A program made the translations under genes and the position numbers. A stretch of DNA of 64,000 nucleotides, taken from positions 2,356,001-2,420,000 of the forward strand of contig OZ020485.1 in the NCBI GenBank assembly GCA_963971405.1, in the 5' to 3' direction. Positions within the stretch are counted from its first letter, which is position 1. Every line of letters starts with the position of its first letter. This DNA is from Psococerastis gibbosa (taxonomy: Eukaryota; Arthropoda; Insecta; Psocodea; Psocidae). Shown in pieces: positions 35,046-46,151 of this stretch. The notes below the pieces were generated by a model. That model was not told the origin of the DNA. It saw only the letters and a program-made list of their open reading frames with translations, and ran no database searches.

Positions 35046-35639
35046 GGGAACCGCTTGTAATACATAAAATTACATATATAAGCTATAAGTAGCCACCGGT
35101 CCATAAAAAATCTTTCAAAAATTAAAAGTCCGGCACTGTTTACATTGACATTTGATGCGCCAATGCTCTAACATACGAGTAATATGATAACTTGTACCCC
35201 CTTATCCTGGCTGCGGCGGCCTAGACCTGCACATTGAGGTAAGTAACTTTTAATCGCATAACATTGCCATCTCTTCATTTCAAGTGTCTGTCCTCTATCA
35301 CAGCAACTCTATTCGAATACCTGTTGTGCCTATTTAGAGGGCGAGAAGAAATAGGTTGTCATCAAGGCAGCAGATCTTTGTTTGGGCGTCGTTTCTTCTG
35401 CTTTAAAAGGCTATGAATGAATGAGCGAGGTGAAAGGGATGCTGGCTCAAGGCACAGCAGGTTCTCTATTTGTACCTGCGTACCTGTACTCCATTGTCTG
35501 CGCCTTTACCAATTTCTCCATGCTTTCTGCCCATTCGTGACTATAGCTTAGTTGTAGATGAAGAAAGAATTAAACCATTGATAAATTCCATTTAGCTGAA
35601 AAGTAATATAGTAAGCATAGTACATTTGGTTTGCCGAGT

Positions 35640-36385
35640 TATTGCTTTCCTATTTATATGTTAGTATATAGCTTTTCTATTTATACGTGAGTACGTATGT
35701 GACCTACGAAATTTATGATTTCGAGATTTCAGTGAGGACCCAGGAACCCTAAAAATTGCTTTTTAATAAATGTCGGTGGGTCCGTTCGTCGATTAATGGG
35801 TTTTGATGAAATTTGGCTTGTAGGTTTGCAAAAATCATTTCTCGGGACTTACCACCCAAAAACTTCTTAAAAACGACTTAAAATTGTTCTCAACTCAAAA
35901 ACGGCTCGAACGATTTTTCCCTTAAAGTCACAATATATTATAGTTGTTGTTAATGTAAACAAATCCCAATAGCTCCTTGATAGTTAAGCTCAAAAAAATA
36001 AAAATAACTCAATTCTCGTGAAAAATGACTAAAAATAATTTATTATATTTATCGATGGTTTCTAACTTGAGGTATAAAATAAAGAACAAAACAGAACAGC
36101 TTGTTTCACATGCCAAGTTTTGGTTTTGAATGTATTCCGGATAATTCATTCCCCAATACATTGCATACTCTGCCATTATTACTGTGTTGATAGTAATAGT
36201 AATAGAGTATGCAATCGTCCCATCAGTGCTTTGGGTTAGGGAAAGTAAAGGCAACAGAAATTTAGCAATGTAGAATTATTCATCATGGAACTACTCATAC
36301 CTATATGATCTGTCTGGGTACCTATACTAATAATATGTAAATAGGAAAGCATATAGGGGATCCACTCGTACCGGTTCTTTTTTTT
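35640..36385 (+). mobile_element. Family A2 repeat, near full-length forward copy
   Basis: The left end TTGCTTTCCTATTTATATGT is partly duplicated; the body has 'cgatttttcccttaaagtca' and 'tatgcaatcgtcccatcagt'. It ends 'aggaaagcatataggggatc', CACTCGTACCGGTTCTTT. A2 copies lack the A1 poly-C tract and replace the GTTCGAG hairpin. Confidence 0.7.
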
Positions 36386-36389
36386 ATAG

Positions 36390-37100
36390 CCAAAGGCGTA
36401 TGTAGTTTATTTTGTAAATTGTAATGTGTATAATTTCATTGAGTATCACCTGAACAACAATTGAGGCCAACATCATATAGAGCTGGAGAAATATCGATCT
36501 AAAGAGGCCCGTGCGCTCGAGTTAAGCTGAATGCGCACGCCAAATGCAGTGCCTCAACATTTGGGTCTGTGCGGTCGGTATCCTCCAAGTGAATTTGCTT
36601 GCTCAAAAATACTGAGGCCAAATTCTGTCGCTTAATGACTACCTTAATAATGGTAACGTAATAATATACGGTACTATTTTACGAATTGAATAATTTTATT
36701 TGGCTTCTAATATCATTATTTACTTTTAAAATGGTTTTAGTTGAACTAGTGAAAAAAAATTAGAAGGGATAAATGCACAGTGGTTGGGTGTTTGCTTAGT
36801 ATCTGCGACTTCAAACAGGATTAAAGCTAACACAAAAATCCGGAAGATGTTGTTCATAATTGCCGCATTACTGGCAGTTCTGGTAGGTACACGCATACCT
36901 AATAATTATAAATTCATATGATGGGCCTATGCTACCTATATCACACGCAACTGCATACAGACACAGTAAAGGAGCGAGTGAACGGCTCAAAAATACTGGG
37001 CTTGCATACCTTCCTAATGTTCTAAAAAGAAGGCAATGTGAAAGAAATGCGGAACAAATGCCTCAGGGTACGTCTCCTGTCTGCAAGTCTGCGGAAGTGT
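36390..37100. other. 3' flank of the nested gene
   Basis: Presumed 3' UTR and downstream region of the - strand gene; AATAAA on the - strand lies at 36700-36695. Nothing else is recognised. Confidence 0.4.
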
Positions 37101-37105
37101 AGAGC

Positions 37106-40100
37106 TCACATGTAGCCCGAACTTGCCTCTGACACCCAGGGTTCATGCTCCGCAGGAATACTTCCATCTGCTCCTCGGTATTTCCCATTGGATTTACTCC
37201 TAAAAGATAAATTACTTAAGATGCAACAATATCATCTGACAATAAATCAGAATTCATAATTGACCAAAATTTTTGAGAGTTAGATGGCGATGTCATTCGG
37301 TTCTCTTTGGCAATAACGTATAATCGGCATGTTATGTTGGCATGTTGGGATTACGTCATATATCCAAATCACATCACTCTGACTGCTGAAACGGGAATCT
37401 CCAATCTGCAATTATAATATTTTTTATTTAAAATTTCCTTAGGTACATACGGACGATTTGGCACGCGCAAGTTGCGGACGTTTTTTTTTACCAATGTAGC
37501 AAATCAACTCTAGAAAATATCTTAATCTGGCGTGAAGCCGACGGCATGCTTCCTCCCCTCGACAGTCGACACGCCCAGAATACGCGTCAACTGCAAAATA
37601 TCATCCGAAGTTCATTGTGGTTTTCAAACTACCGGTACCCATTTGCATCAAAGACAAAAAAACGTCAGCAACCCGCACGTGCCGATTCGCCGTAATTTGA
37701 AGAATCCCTAAATAGTTGTAATTATAATTGAAAACTTACCTTTTTCGATCACTCGCTAAGCTAGCAGACTTTGTCAATTTCTTTCCTATCTTCGTTAAGG
37801 GGCGAGGGCTTGATGTACCAATCTCTTTAAGATCAGAGCCACTGAGATTTTCAACTACCACATCAATATACTGCCGCCCACAATCATCATCTGAATGTTG
37901 TTCAGTTCTTCTACTCCACTTTCGCAGCAAGTTAGGATTGAAATATTTTCTGAAATCGACGGAATGTTTTCTCAAAAAAAAATATACGATAAGGCATATT
38001 ATTATTATTCCAAGAAGAATTATCGCTGCAGTAGTCATGAAGATGTTTTTATGGAGAATAATGAAGTCTTCAATTCTCGTGATTATGGAGCGGGACTCAT
38101 CTACAGCATGATGATGGTGTCTTGCTTGCGATTCAATTTTTTGCTGAGCAGCCACAATATCTTCAATATTGGGCATATCTTTTACTTCTTCATAATTGTC
38201 TGACTCCAATTGGGGTATTGTAAATTTTTCCAAAAAGTTGTAATATTTGTCATCTTCATTGGTAGCTCTCTCCTTCTCCCGAACACGAGCGTAATCATAA
38301 TATTTGCCTTCCTTCTCGGTTGCCTTATCTTTTTCTCTTGCATATTTGTCCTTTATTACCCTTTTTGGCTTCACATATGGTTTTTTACGCGTTTTTCTAA
38401 AGCCTTCAATCAATTCAGCCAATTCATCTAGATCTTCATCAACATCACTAAAAACAATGTCTTCATTAAAGCTTCGAAGACTTTTTAACTTACATTCTTT
38501 ACCTTTGCAAGGTTGTTCTACATTTCGTTTATGCTTACGCGAACGACGATTTGATTTTGATATCTCATTAAACCTTGGGTAGTTTTTTAGTCTTTCAACT
38601 TCCTTTTCAAATAATTCGATTCTTTTAAGGTCATTTTTGGATGACTTCTTAAAATTTTCTGACACTCCTCTCCAAATCTCTTCTTTTATAGCTTCCCCAC
38701 TTTGGGTGGCCAGATCTTCATGAAAAACGTCATGTAATTCGTCATGTAAGTCATCAAGTCTGTCATCCTGTTCGTCTTCATGTTCAAATTTTTCGTGAAT
38801 GTCTTCCTCTTCATTTGCCAATTCAGCGTTAACTTCATCTTCTTCCATATGCTGAGTTATTTCACCGTGAATACCCCCAGGTTCTAATTTTTTATGGTAT
38901 TTCTCATCCAACTCTTCCTTTGATGCTTCTTGTAAATCTTCACGTATATTGTCATTTATCTCTTCACGGAGCTTTTCATCCAAATCGTTCATATACTTCT
39001 CTTCTTCACGAAGTTTTTGATTAAATTCTTCTGATGGAACAGTGAGCTCTATAGCACCATTATCAAAATTTTCATCAGTCTTTTTCAAAGACTTTTTGTT
39101 CCAGTTTCCGTTATGAGCTTTTGATCCTAGCCGCAATCTTTCCTCCTCCGCAGCTGCTGCTTCTAATCTCTCCAGGCTTTCCTCGTGTGCGTCCAGCTCA
39201 ATGTTGTCATGAATAGCTTTATGAATACTCAATGCAGCATTCGAAGAAAGAATTAAGTTGAGAACCTTTGGTTGAATTACCATTGACTCTTCTCTTTCAG
39301 GATTTAATTGAGATTGTTCAGTTAGTGTATCGTGATAGAGAACCTCTTCCTTTTCTCCGCTAAAGCCTAGTTTTTTGCTCAACCAGCTAAATAATCTTCC
39401 AAATGTAGATTTAGATTTATTTTCTTCCACATCATCTTTTTCATGCTCTTCACTTTTATTGTTGCAATACTTCATAATTGCCGAATGGACAGGTTTACGG
39501 CCTACGTTCAAGAAGTATTGAAAAATTGATTCTAATCTTTTCTCGTGATGAATGTATAGTCTACAAATGGCTGGTATTCTTTTATTGAAGAATTTTTTCA
39601 CTGGATGCCAAAATCTGGGTGGGTGTTCAGCAATTTCTTCAGTTACTTCAGTATATTCATAATGTGGATGAGGCCTATGGTTATGTTGGTGATGGAGATG
39701 ACGGCGGCGTGTGGGTTCAACACTTAATAACTTCCCTGACTCTTCTGGCTGGTCTTCGTGAGCCTCGGAGTCAGAATCGTCTGCGACAGATTTTGATGCC
39801 ATATGGTCCAAATCCTCATGAATAATATTTTCATTTACTTTTTGACTATAATCCCTACCAGGTCGGACATCGCCTTCACGATCGGAAACCATCTCCCACT
39901 TAGACCTCCTTAAAACTCTGCTGTCTTCAATCTGGTTTTTACGCTCATTCAAATATAATATTGTGCTATCGTCTCCTAAATAATCTTCTGCTGCCTTTTC
40001 ATTATTCAGTGTAAAACTTATTTCATTTTTTAGTGGCATGCTTCTTCTTTCTGATCCGGCTGAGTGTCCACTATCAGTATCAGCATTAATTGTTGGGCTA

Positions 40101-41325
40101 CCGTTTCCAGACGTAACTGCGGTTCTTTTTACATCCCTATTTTCCTCATTTTGTTCTTCTTCTCCTCTACAACTTGTTGGCCAATGTCTGGTATTCCTCA
40201 GTGGTTGCCCTATTTCGCGAAAAAATTCTTTATTTCCAGACTGACCTCCCTGGGTTTGAAGCTTAGTTAGATTTTTTCTTCTCTTTTGCTTATTAATTTG
40301 ATTAGCTGCTCGAGAATTGCTAACACATTCAATTATCTGCAAGAAACATGTACTTAAAATACATTTGACACTTCAGTGTTAAGGAAGAAACAGAACAATG
40401 TGGAGCGTTCAAATACCCAATGTAAAACGAATAATTGCAATAGGCTATAAGGCATTACGGTATTTGGAAATCTCTGCTGCTCTGTAAAGTCTTATGAGGA
40501 ATTTCAAGACCGTGTAGCAAATAAATATTTTATCGCTCTTAATTATTTTATTTAATATTATAATAAATATTCTATTTTATTAATTTTATTTGAGGAACTT
40601 GACCGGGATATTTTTAGGATAAATTCGAGTCCTACACTTCCTAAATTTTCTGGCCATGCTTCGGAGGGCATGTAAACCAGGCGGTCCCGGTCCTTCCTAG
40701 TTGAGTGTAAGAGAGGGCTTTATTGCCCTAACTCCGCTAGGTTGGCTTAGTAATAGATCAAGAAAGTCCTTATTTATTTATTTACCATTTGAGACTATAG
40801 TCATATATTGTACTAGTAATTATCAGTAGAGTATGACTAAAGTACTAAAGTAACAAGCGCAATTTCTTTTTTGATCACATACAGGCTGCTGAAACCGAGC
40901 GATAATTACATGTATACATGGGTACATGTACGTAGATGTAGCCTCCTTAATTTACAGTACATTACTGTACAGTCTGCCTTGTCCAGATTTTTTCTGATTC
41001 CCTATTTTTAGATATGAATAAATAAATAAATAAATCTTGACTTTTTGTTGTTCTATTACTAAGCCAACCTAGCGGAGTTAGGGCTATAAAGCCCTCTCTT
41101 ACACTCAACTAGGATGACCCGGGAGCGCCTGCTTCACATGCCCTCCGAAGGAGTGTTTAAACTAAAGTAAAGTAAGTAGGAATGCTGCTTGCAAATTCAC
41201 TCTCGAGTTAAGCCTGATACATACAGTACATTACAATATACACATACAGTACAGACTACAGCCAGTACAGGAAGTAAACGTACCATTATAAAAACTGCGA
41301 GAATTATAAGGGCACTTCTCCGCAT
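37106..41325 (-). CDS. Uncharacterised single-pass membrane protein, three exons, 910 aa
   Basis: Exons on the - strand are 41325-41284 (42 nt), 40336-37740 (2597 nt) and 37199-37106 (94 nt), 2733 nt in total including TGA. The start ATG at 41325 follows an in-frame TGA 12 codons upstream. Exon 1 encodes MRRSALIILAVFIM and ends in phase 0 at GTACGT. Exon 2 follows tttcttgcag, opens in phase 0 and ends in phase 2 at GTAAGT. Exon 3 follows ttatcttttag and completes an Arg codon. Residues 1 to about 24 look like a signal peptide. A His-rich patch lies at 224-239, a compact hydrophobic/aromatic segment at 253-305, very Glu/Asp/Lys-rich helical sequence at about 397-572, a basic cluster RRSRKHKR at 611-618 (possible convertase site), CKGKEC at 624-629 and HHHH at 754-757. 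A transmembrane helix spans about 781-801, then a 109-residue cytosolic tail ends SSGYM. No family is recognised. The gene lies antisense inside the LPMO intron. TTTATT at 36695-36700 is a candidate poly(A) signal. Confidence 0.85.
37200..37739 (-). other. Intron 2 of the nested membrane-protein gene
   Basis: Bounded by GTAAGT (37739 downward) and a pyrimidine-rich ttatcttttag acceptor ending at 37200. Apart from splice signals I see no repeat or RNA feature in its roughly 540 bases. A different frame of exon 3 is also open for about 45 codons, but only the phase set by the upstream exon joins the two. Confidence 0.6.
40640..40760 (+). mobile_element. SINE-1 fragment in intron 1 of the nested gene
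   Basis: 'ggccatgcttcggagggcat', 'cttcctagttgagtgtaaga', CTAACTCCGCTAGGTTGGCT. Body only, no tRNA head. Confidence 0.75.
41040..41165 (-). mobile_element. SINE-1 fragment, opposite orientation, same intron
   Basis: AAGCCAACCTAGCGGAGTTA, 'aagccctctcttacactcaa', 'cttcacatgccctccgaag'. It forms an inverted pair with the copy at 40640-40760. Confidence 0.75.
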
Positions 41326-41664
41326 TACCAAAGTATCTACAGTGTGAAATGCAGTGGTTCAATTATAAAAATAAAATAAACTTTAAAAACAGAAAAATAA
41401 TAATAAATAAGCGGTAGAAAATCATAAATACAAGGCGACCACTTGAATAATAAAGCGACAGAATGTAAACTAAGTACCGTACCTACTTACTGGTTGATAA
41501 TTTTTATGAATTCGCATAAGCTGATGTTGAAGTCTCCATGGGAATTTGGATGTGTCAAAAATTATATCTGGGTCCCAGATCCCATAGTATCACACAATAT
41601 CGTTGCTAGGCTGTCCTTTGTTTCAGTTTCAGTCAGGTTTCAGGCCTTGAATTCCCATTACTTT

Positions 41665-41850
41665 TTTTTGTTTTAATTATTTTTAAAAGAGATTATTCGC
41701 ATGCAAACAATTCAATGATTGTATTCGAATAACCTCTTCAGTCGCCTCTGTATAGGTAGTTCCTGTGATGAGTTACGACAGGTCGCCGACCGCATGTTGT
41801 GTAGAGACTAGCCCGAGTATGAACAAGCTACCACTATGCCATCCAACACC
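41665..41850 (-). mobile_element. SINE-2, second copy
   Basis: 'tttttaaaagagattattcg', 'aacaattcaatgattgtatt', 'aataacctcttcagtcgcct', 'gagttacgacaggtcgccga' match 24205-24340 in order. Confidence 0.7.
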
Positions 41851-42177
41851 TTTAGTACAATCCATTAATTTAATAATACAATTTTGTTAGTTAAGAACTC
41901 TATTAAACTATGCAATATAAAAGTGTATTTCCGGCTGGGTGGTTGTAGTGTAGACTACTACTGTAGTACATCCCGGCGCTGGGCCGGTCCATGTCAGCAC
42001 CAGGCAGTGTTGTACAGCAGACCACACCAAACTTCATCAGGGGTTGTAGAGGTCGATGTAGCCTGGGGGGGGGGGGGGGGCCTTTGCATTCCCACCTAGC
42101 TACCAACTCAATGCTATCTATAGACATTAGACATTCATATAAATAATGATAATACAGTAATTAATATTTGTGACATT

Positions 42178-42365
42178 CAGGACATGCAGAGCAGTGGTAC
42201 TGACTCCGACTTTCACCCGATAGGTTGTTGGTTGGAGTCCCACACTTGCTACGTTTTTTGGCAATACTTTGGAGGGCATGTAAAGTAGGTGGTCCCGGGC
42301 TTTCCTAGTTGAGAGTAAGAGAGGGCTTTAGAGCCCTAACTCCGCTAGGTTGGCTTGGTAATATA
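42178..42365 (+). mobile_element. SINE-1 with tRNA-derived head
   Basis: The head ACATGCAGAGCAGTGGTACT contains an A-box-like stretch, and GTTGGTTGGAGTCCCACAC is the B-box region (canonical GGTTCGAGTCC with one change). The body follows: 'ggagggcatgtaaagtaggt', 'gagggctttagagccctaac', CTCCGCTAGGTTGGCTTGGT. This is the most complete SINE-1 head in the window. Confidence 0.75.
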
Positions 42366-42589
42366 AGAGAAAGTCAATATTTATTTATTGACAAGCACTT
42401 TGAGAAAGGTAGAAAGAAAATTGTCTTTATATTGTGGGCTCTCTTACAATCAATGGGAACGTCAACCTGGAAAAAAATAGTCAACATACTTTACAATATA
42501 CTGTGTATGACCAAAAATGTACAACATAGAACTATAAAGTATTAAGCAGTTAAAAATATACATGTGTCTCATGAGAGGCTGAGGGGCGC

Positions 42590-43013
42590 CCCTTCCATAA
42601 TGCAAATACATAAAGCCCCGCGCTTTTATAGAAACTCACTATTTTACGCCTATTAATTTAAGAAAAAAAAAAAATCCCCCTTGGAAGACCCCCGGGCCCC
42701 CATCTTTGCAGCTGCGTTATTCGCCTGTAAAATCTAAACGTTATTGCTATCGAAATGCGTAAAACCCCACTATTTCAGTCCTTTTCAAAACATTTTCCCG
42801 GGGAAGACCCCCTGTTCCCCTTACTGTCTCCCGAACCCTTGGGCGCCGGTGCAAAGGACACCAAGCTCATATTTTTAATTGCGTACGTCCTTGAGAAGGC
42901 TTTGCCATTTCCCTACATTTCTATAAAACGGGGGGGGGGGGGCAGATGATTCATATGATTACCATGATAACGCCCCCCCCCTATATACCGGTTACGCCAC
43001 TGCTGTGTGGTAT
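42590..43013 (-). mobile_element. hAT-like MITE, family B
   Basis: Contains two reverse family B modules (GCGTAAAACCCCACTATTTC, 'ccggggaagaccccc') and a G13 tract at about 42930. It ends CCGGTTACGCCACTG, a hAT-like terminus. The left terminus and target duplication are not clear. Confidence 0.6.
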
Positions 43014-43264
43014 AGCCGGTACAGGTATAGTTAGTACAGTATAAAGACTGTGTGTACGAGCGAGCCATAACGTTATCCGGTAGCGGTGTGTATTTTCTTA
43101 TGGGCGATGAACCATCACTCTGATTTGCATAACGTTAGGCGGTAATTCCGTGACCGTACAACGTCGCTATAGGGATCCCATATTGGACAGTTCATAGCCA
43201 TATGCAGCTGCGACTTCGTTCGATGAATGGACATTGAGTTTTAGACTGGTGTTTGGGAAAACTA

Positions 43265-43480
43265 AAAGAGCCGGTCCGAGTTTACTCGAACATGCTTTTC
43301 TATTTGATCAATTAGTAGATAGATAATATGAGTAATTTCATGCTAAATAATTTTCCTATAGTTAAATTTTGGATCCCTCGATGTCCCCATGACCGTAGCC
43401 AGATTGGGGGGGGGGGGGGGGGTTCATCTGACATCCCTGAATGTGAGGTAACTTCATAATATTTTAAAATCCTTAAAACT
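43265..43480 (-). mobile_element. Family A1 right-end fragment
   Basis: AGAGCCGGTCCGAGTTTACT, 'cgaacatgcttttctatttg' and 'catgctaaataattttccta', then a MITE-like CCGTAGCCAGATTGGGGGG that replaces the usual poly-C position. Confidence 0.65.
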
Positions 43481-43499
43481 CGCTCCATTGTATATAGTG

Positions 43500-44085
43500 T
43501 ACGCTGCAAACATTGGGGGGGGGGGGGGGATGGGCCCGGATCAGTTCAGGATCTTGGATTTTTATTACTGGGGCGCCAATAAGGTGCATAAATGAAATGG
43601 CCTTTCTCTGTCAAGTAGTGGTAAAGAATTGGGGCAGCACTACTGGCAGGGGGGGGGGGGCTAGAGTCCATGCCGTAGCCGGAATTTTTTTTTGGGGGGT
43701 CTGGTTTTCATGCAACATCAATACATAAATTTTGCCCAATTACGATGGGCTTTCGAAGGGGGCAGTGTTTCATTTGGCACTTCCCCACCCGCGATTTTTT
43801 AAAATATTACAAAAATATAGAAAAGCCGTTCTTATGGACTAATTAGGGGCATGATTTTAATTTCCCTTGCCCAGGCCGAAGGGGGGCCCGGCGGTTTCCC
43901 CCGGGGAAAGTTTCTTAAAATATAGGCCTGAAATGGTTTACCGGCAAAAAAATGATTTTGGAGACGATAACTTTATTAACATGGAAACAGGTGTCCATTT
44001 CGGGGGGGGGGGGGGGGGGGGTCCAGACCCAGCTGCGGAAAAAAAAGTTTTTCCTACCAGTATTTTAAATGTTTACTTGTAGCTG
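43500..44085 (+). mobile_element. Family B-related poly-G modules
   Basis: G-tracts at about 43515, 43652 and 44001 sit in modules shared with 60290-61005: 'gatgggctttcgaaggggg', 'aggggggcccggcggtttcc', 'ataggcctgaaatggtt' and 'gacgataactttattaacat'. The two loci look like copies of one composite element. Confidence 0.6.
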
Positions 44086-44099
44086 CAATTGTAGGTATC

Positions 44100-44785
44100 T
44101 CCCATCTTTACGGAGCATATCCTATCAACAACGAATATTTTTCTGTTCACGCATTAGACTTTCGAATTTAACAGGATAAATCACGCATGAATGCCCTATT
44201 TTAATATTTAATATTTCTTTACAGTGCTGGTGGATAAATAGGCTAAAGTACAAAATCTGCAAATGCTAAGTTATGCAACTGTGTTGTATATAGTCCAGAT
44301 CCGGAAATTCGTGCCTTTCCCAATGGATTTGACTTGATAATTCACCCTTGACCCTAGATACCTAGTCCCAATGTACCTACATAAAGGCGAAGTTATCTTT
44401 TAAAAATCAAGATTTACGGTACCTATTATTTTTCGCCTATTTATTCAAATTCTCCCTCCCTGGGGGATATCCTCTGGCTCCCCTGCTTGCAGTTACATAT
44501 ACTTACATAATAATTATATTAATAACTTTCTTCTATAATCTAAAGTTTTTTTTCGGTGTCAAAAATTGATAACAATGATTATGTTCACGCAAGAGGCTTT
44601 CAAAATGAATTTGATAGACAACGCATGGATGCCCTATTTTATTATTTAATATTTTTTTAACATTGTTATTTGCTGGTGGATGAAATTAACTGGCTAAAAT
44701 TATAAAAACTGCAAGTGTTTAGTTATGCAATCGTGTTGTATACAGTCCAGATGTGAAGATTCATGTTATATCATTATCATAAATT
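44100..44785 (+). repeat. Diverged direct duplication, two units of about 430-450 bp
   Basis: Unit 1 (about 44140-44300) and unit 2 (about 44580-44760) share 'tgttcacgca', 'gaatgccctatttta/ggatgccctatttta', 'gctggtggat', 'ttagttatgcaa.tgtgttgtata' and 'agtccagat'. The spacing is about 440 bp. Confidence 0.6.
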
Positions 44786-44789
44786 AAAT

Positions 44790-45880
44790 AATTATATCCT
44801 CCATCATGCACAACTGCATGAGATCATCGACAGGTCACTTTATCAGGGAGAACGAGTTCTAATTGAAAATAATCAAGTCAATTTAATTGTTATGCAACTT
44901 GACAAGGGTAACCAATAAACTCAAAGAAATCCAGCAAATTTGGAGCAGCCTATAACTCAAAAAAGAAAACCGCTTTGGGTATTTCGTTGACCCTTGAAAA
45001 CAATTTCATGACAACTTTTCACAAAATAAATTTCAGAAATGTGGTTTGAATATCGTAAGCCGCTAATAGATACCCCGTTAATGCCGCGTATATAGTCTAC
45101 GATATAATATAATTATTAACAATATAATTCATTTTCCAAAAGCATCATATACTTTATTTTACTTTTTAGTGATATTTGTAGCCTACCTAATTTTAAATTA
45201 AATATAGAATTTTTTACATTAATTTAATATTTATTATTATTATTTTAAATTGTTGCGCAAAAAATCAATGAAGTCATCATATTAAATTGCGGCGACCCCC
45301 CCCCCCCCACCCCACCCTGCCCCAAATAAAAATTCGGCTGAGCCCGTCCATACAGTCCAACCGACGGTTCACTGCGGTTTCAAGCCAATCAGATGGCCGT
45401 GATTTCGCGCCAATTCTATTGCATTGAACCGACGAAAACACGCCATTATAGTAAACCTAATATATTAATTATCAATTAATTAAGTCGGTTTGCAAACTTT
45501 TTACTTAACTAGGAGGCTTCGTATGTCGCATACTTCCACCTTGAACCCAAAACAAAGCAATAATAGCGATTAATATTGAAGAAAACTGGAATTTAAAAAT
45601 TACCGGATAACGTTATGGCAGGCTGGTGCTACGCGTGTCCGCCTAGCGTTATGGCCCGCCCGTATAGGTGTATACTGTATGTGTAGGTGCATTAATGTAT
45701 TGTAGGCTGTGTATGACACACACCGACACAATAGGTCATGAGATCCAAGGTCAGCCAGCCTTCTTTCTGATTCATCCACAATTGCATAGGCGACACATAT
45801 CCTACCTAATAATACTGATGTAGTCATATACAATATACGCTCGCTACCTTCTGGTAAAGTGGAAAAACGCAGTTAAAATG
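44790..45880. other. Unassigned AT-rich sequence
   Basis: A poly-C tract is near 45297. No gene is recognised. Confidence 0.35.
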
Positions 45881-45884
45881 TAGA

Positions 45885-46135
45885 GAACCGGTCCGAGTTT
45901 ACTCGAACATGCTTTCCAATTTATCAATTAGTACATGGAGAAGATGAGTAATTTCATAGTAAAAATTTTTCCTATGGTTAAATTTCGGATATCTCGGGGG
46001 GGGGGGGGGGGGGGAGGGCGTTGTCCACCTGACGTCACTGGATGTGAGGTTAATTCTGAACAGGTTAGACCAACACAACACAATGCATTTCAGTGAGAAT
46101 TTTCTATCATTAAAAAAAAAAAAAAATTCCAGCCC
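45885..46135 (-). mobile_element. Family A1 right-end fragment
   Basis: AGAACCGGTCCGAGTTTACT to 'cagtgagaattttctatcat' with the G-tract before GTCCACCTGACGTCACTGGA. It breaks off at a poly-A run, followed directly by another family A copy in the same orientation. Confidence 0.75.
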
Positions 46136-46151
46136 ATAATAGCCCATAATA

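Larger units (their letters stand above)
40337..41283 (-). other. Intron 1 of the nested membrane-protein gene, with two opposed SINE-1 copies
   Basis: The intron runs from the GTACGT donor (41283 downward) to the ctttcttgcag-type acceptor ending at 40337. It carries one SINE-1 fragment on the + strand near 40640-40760 and a second in the opposite orientation near 41050-41160. Their shared segment (CTAACTCCGCTAGGTTGGCTT) could pair in the pre-mRNA. The remainder is AT-rich and shows nothing recognisable. Confidence 0.6.

Noticed and set aside
37066-37199. Alternative frame of exon 3, open for about 45 codons (GVNPMGNTEEQ...)
   Set aside because: It does not fit the phase left by the upstream donor. 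The phased frame also ends cleanly in TGA after SSGYM.
37736-40342. A single intronless 868-residue gene starting at 40342
   Set aside because: The first codon there is TTG inside a pyrimidine-rich acceptor (tttcttgcag), and the stop at 37736-37738 lies within a GTAAGT donor. The interval is an internal exon; joined to 41284 and 37199 it gives a phased gene with a proper ATG and signal peptide.
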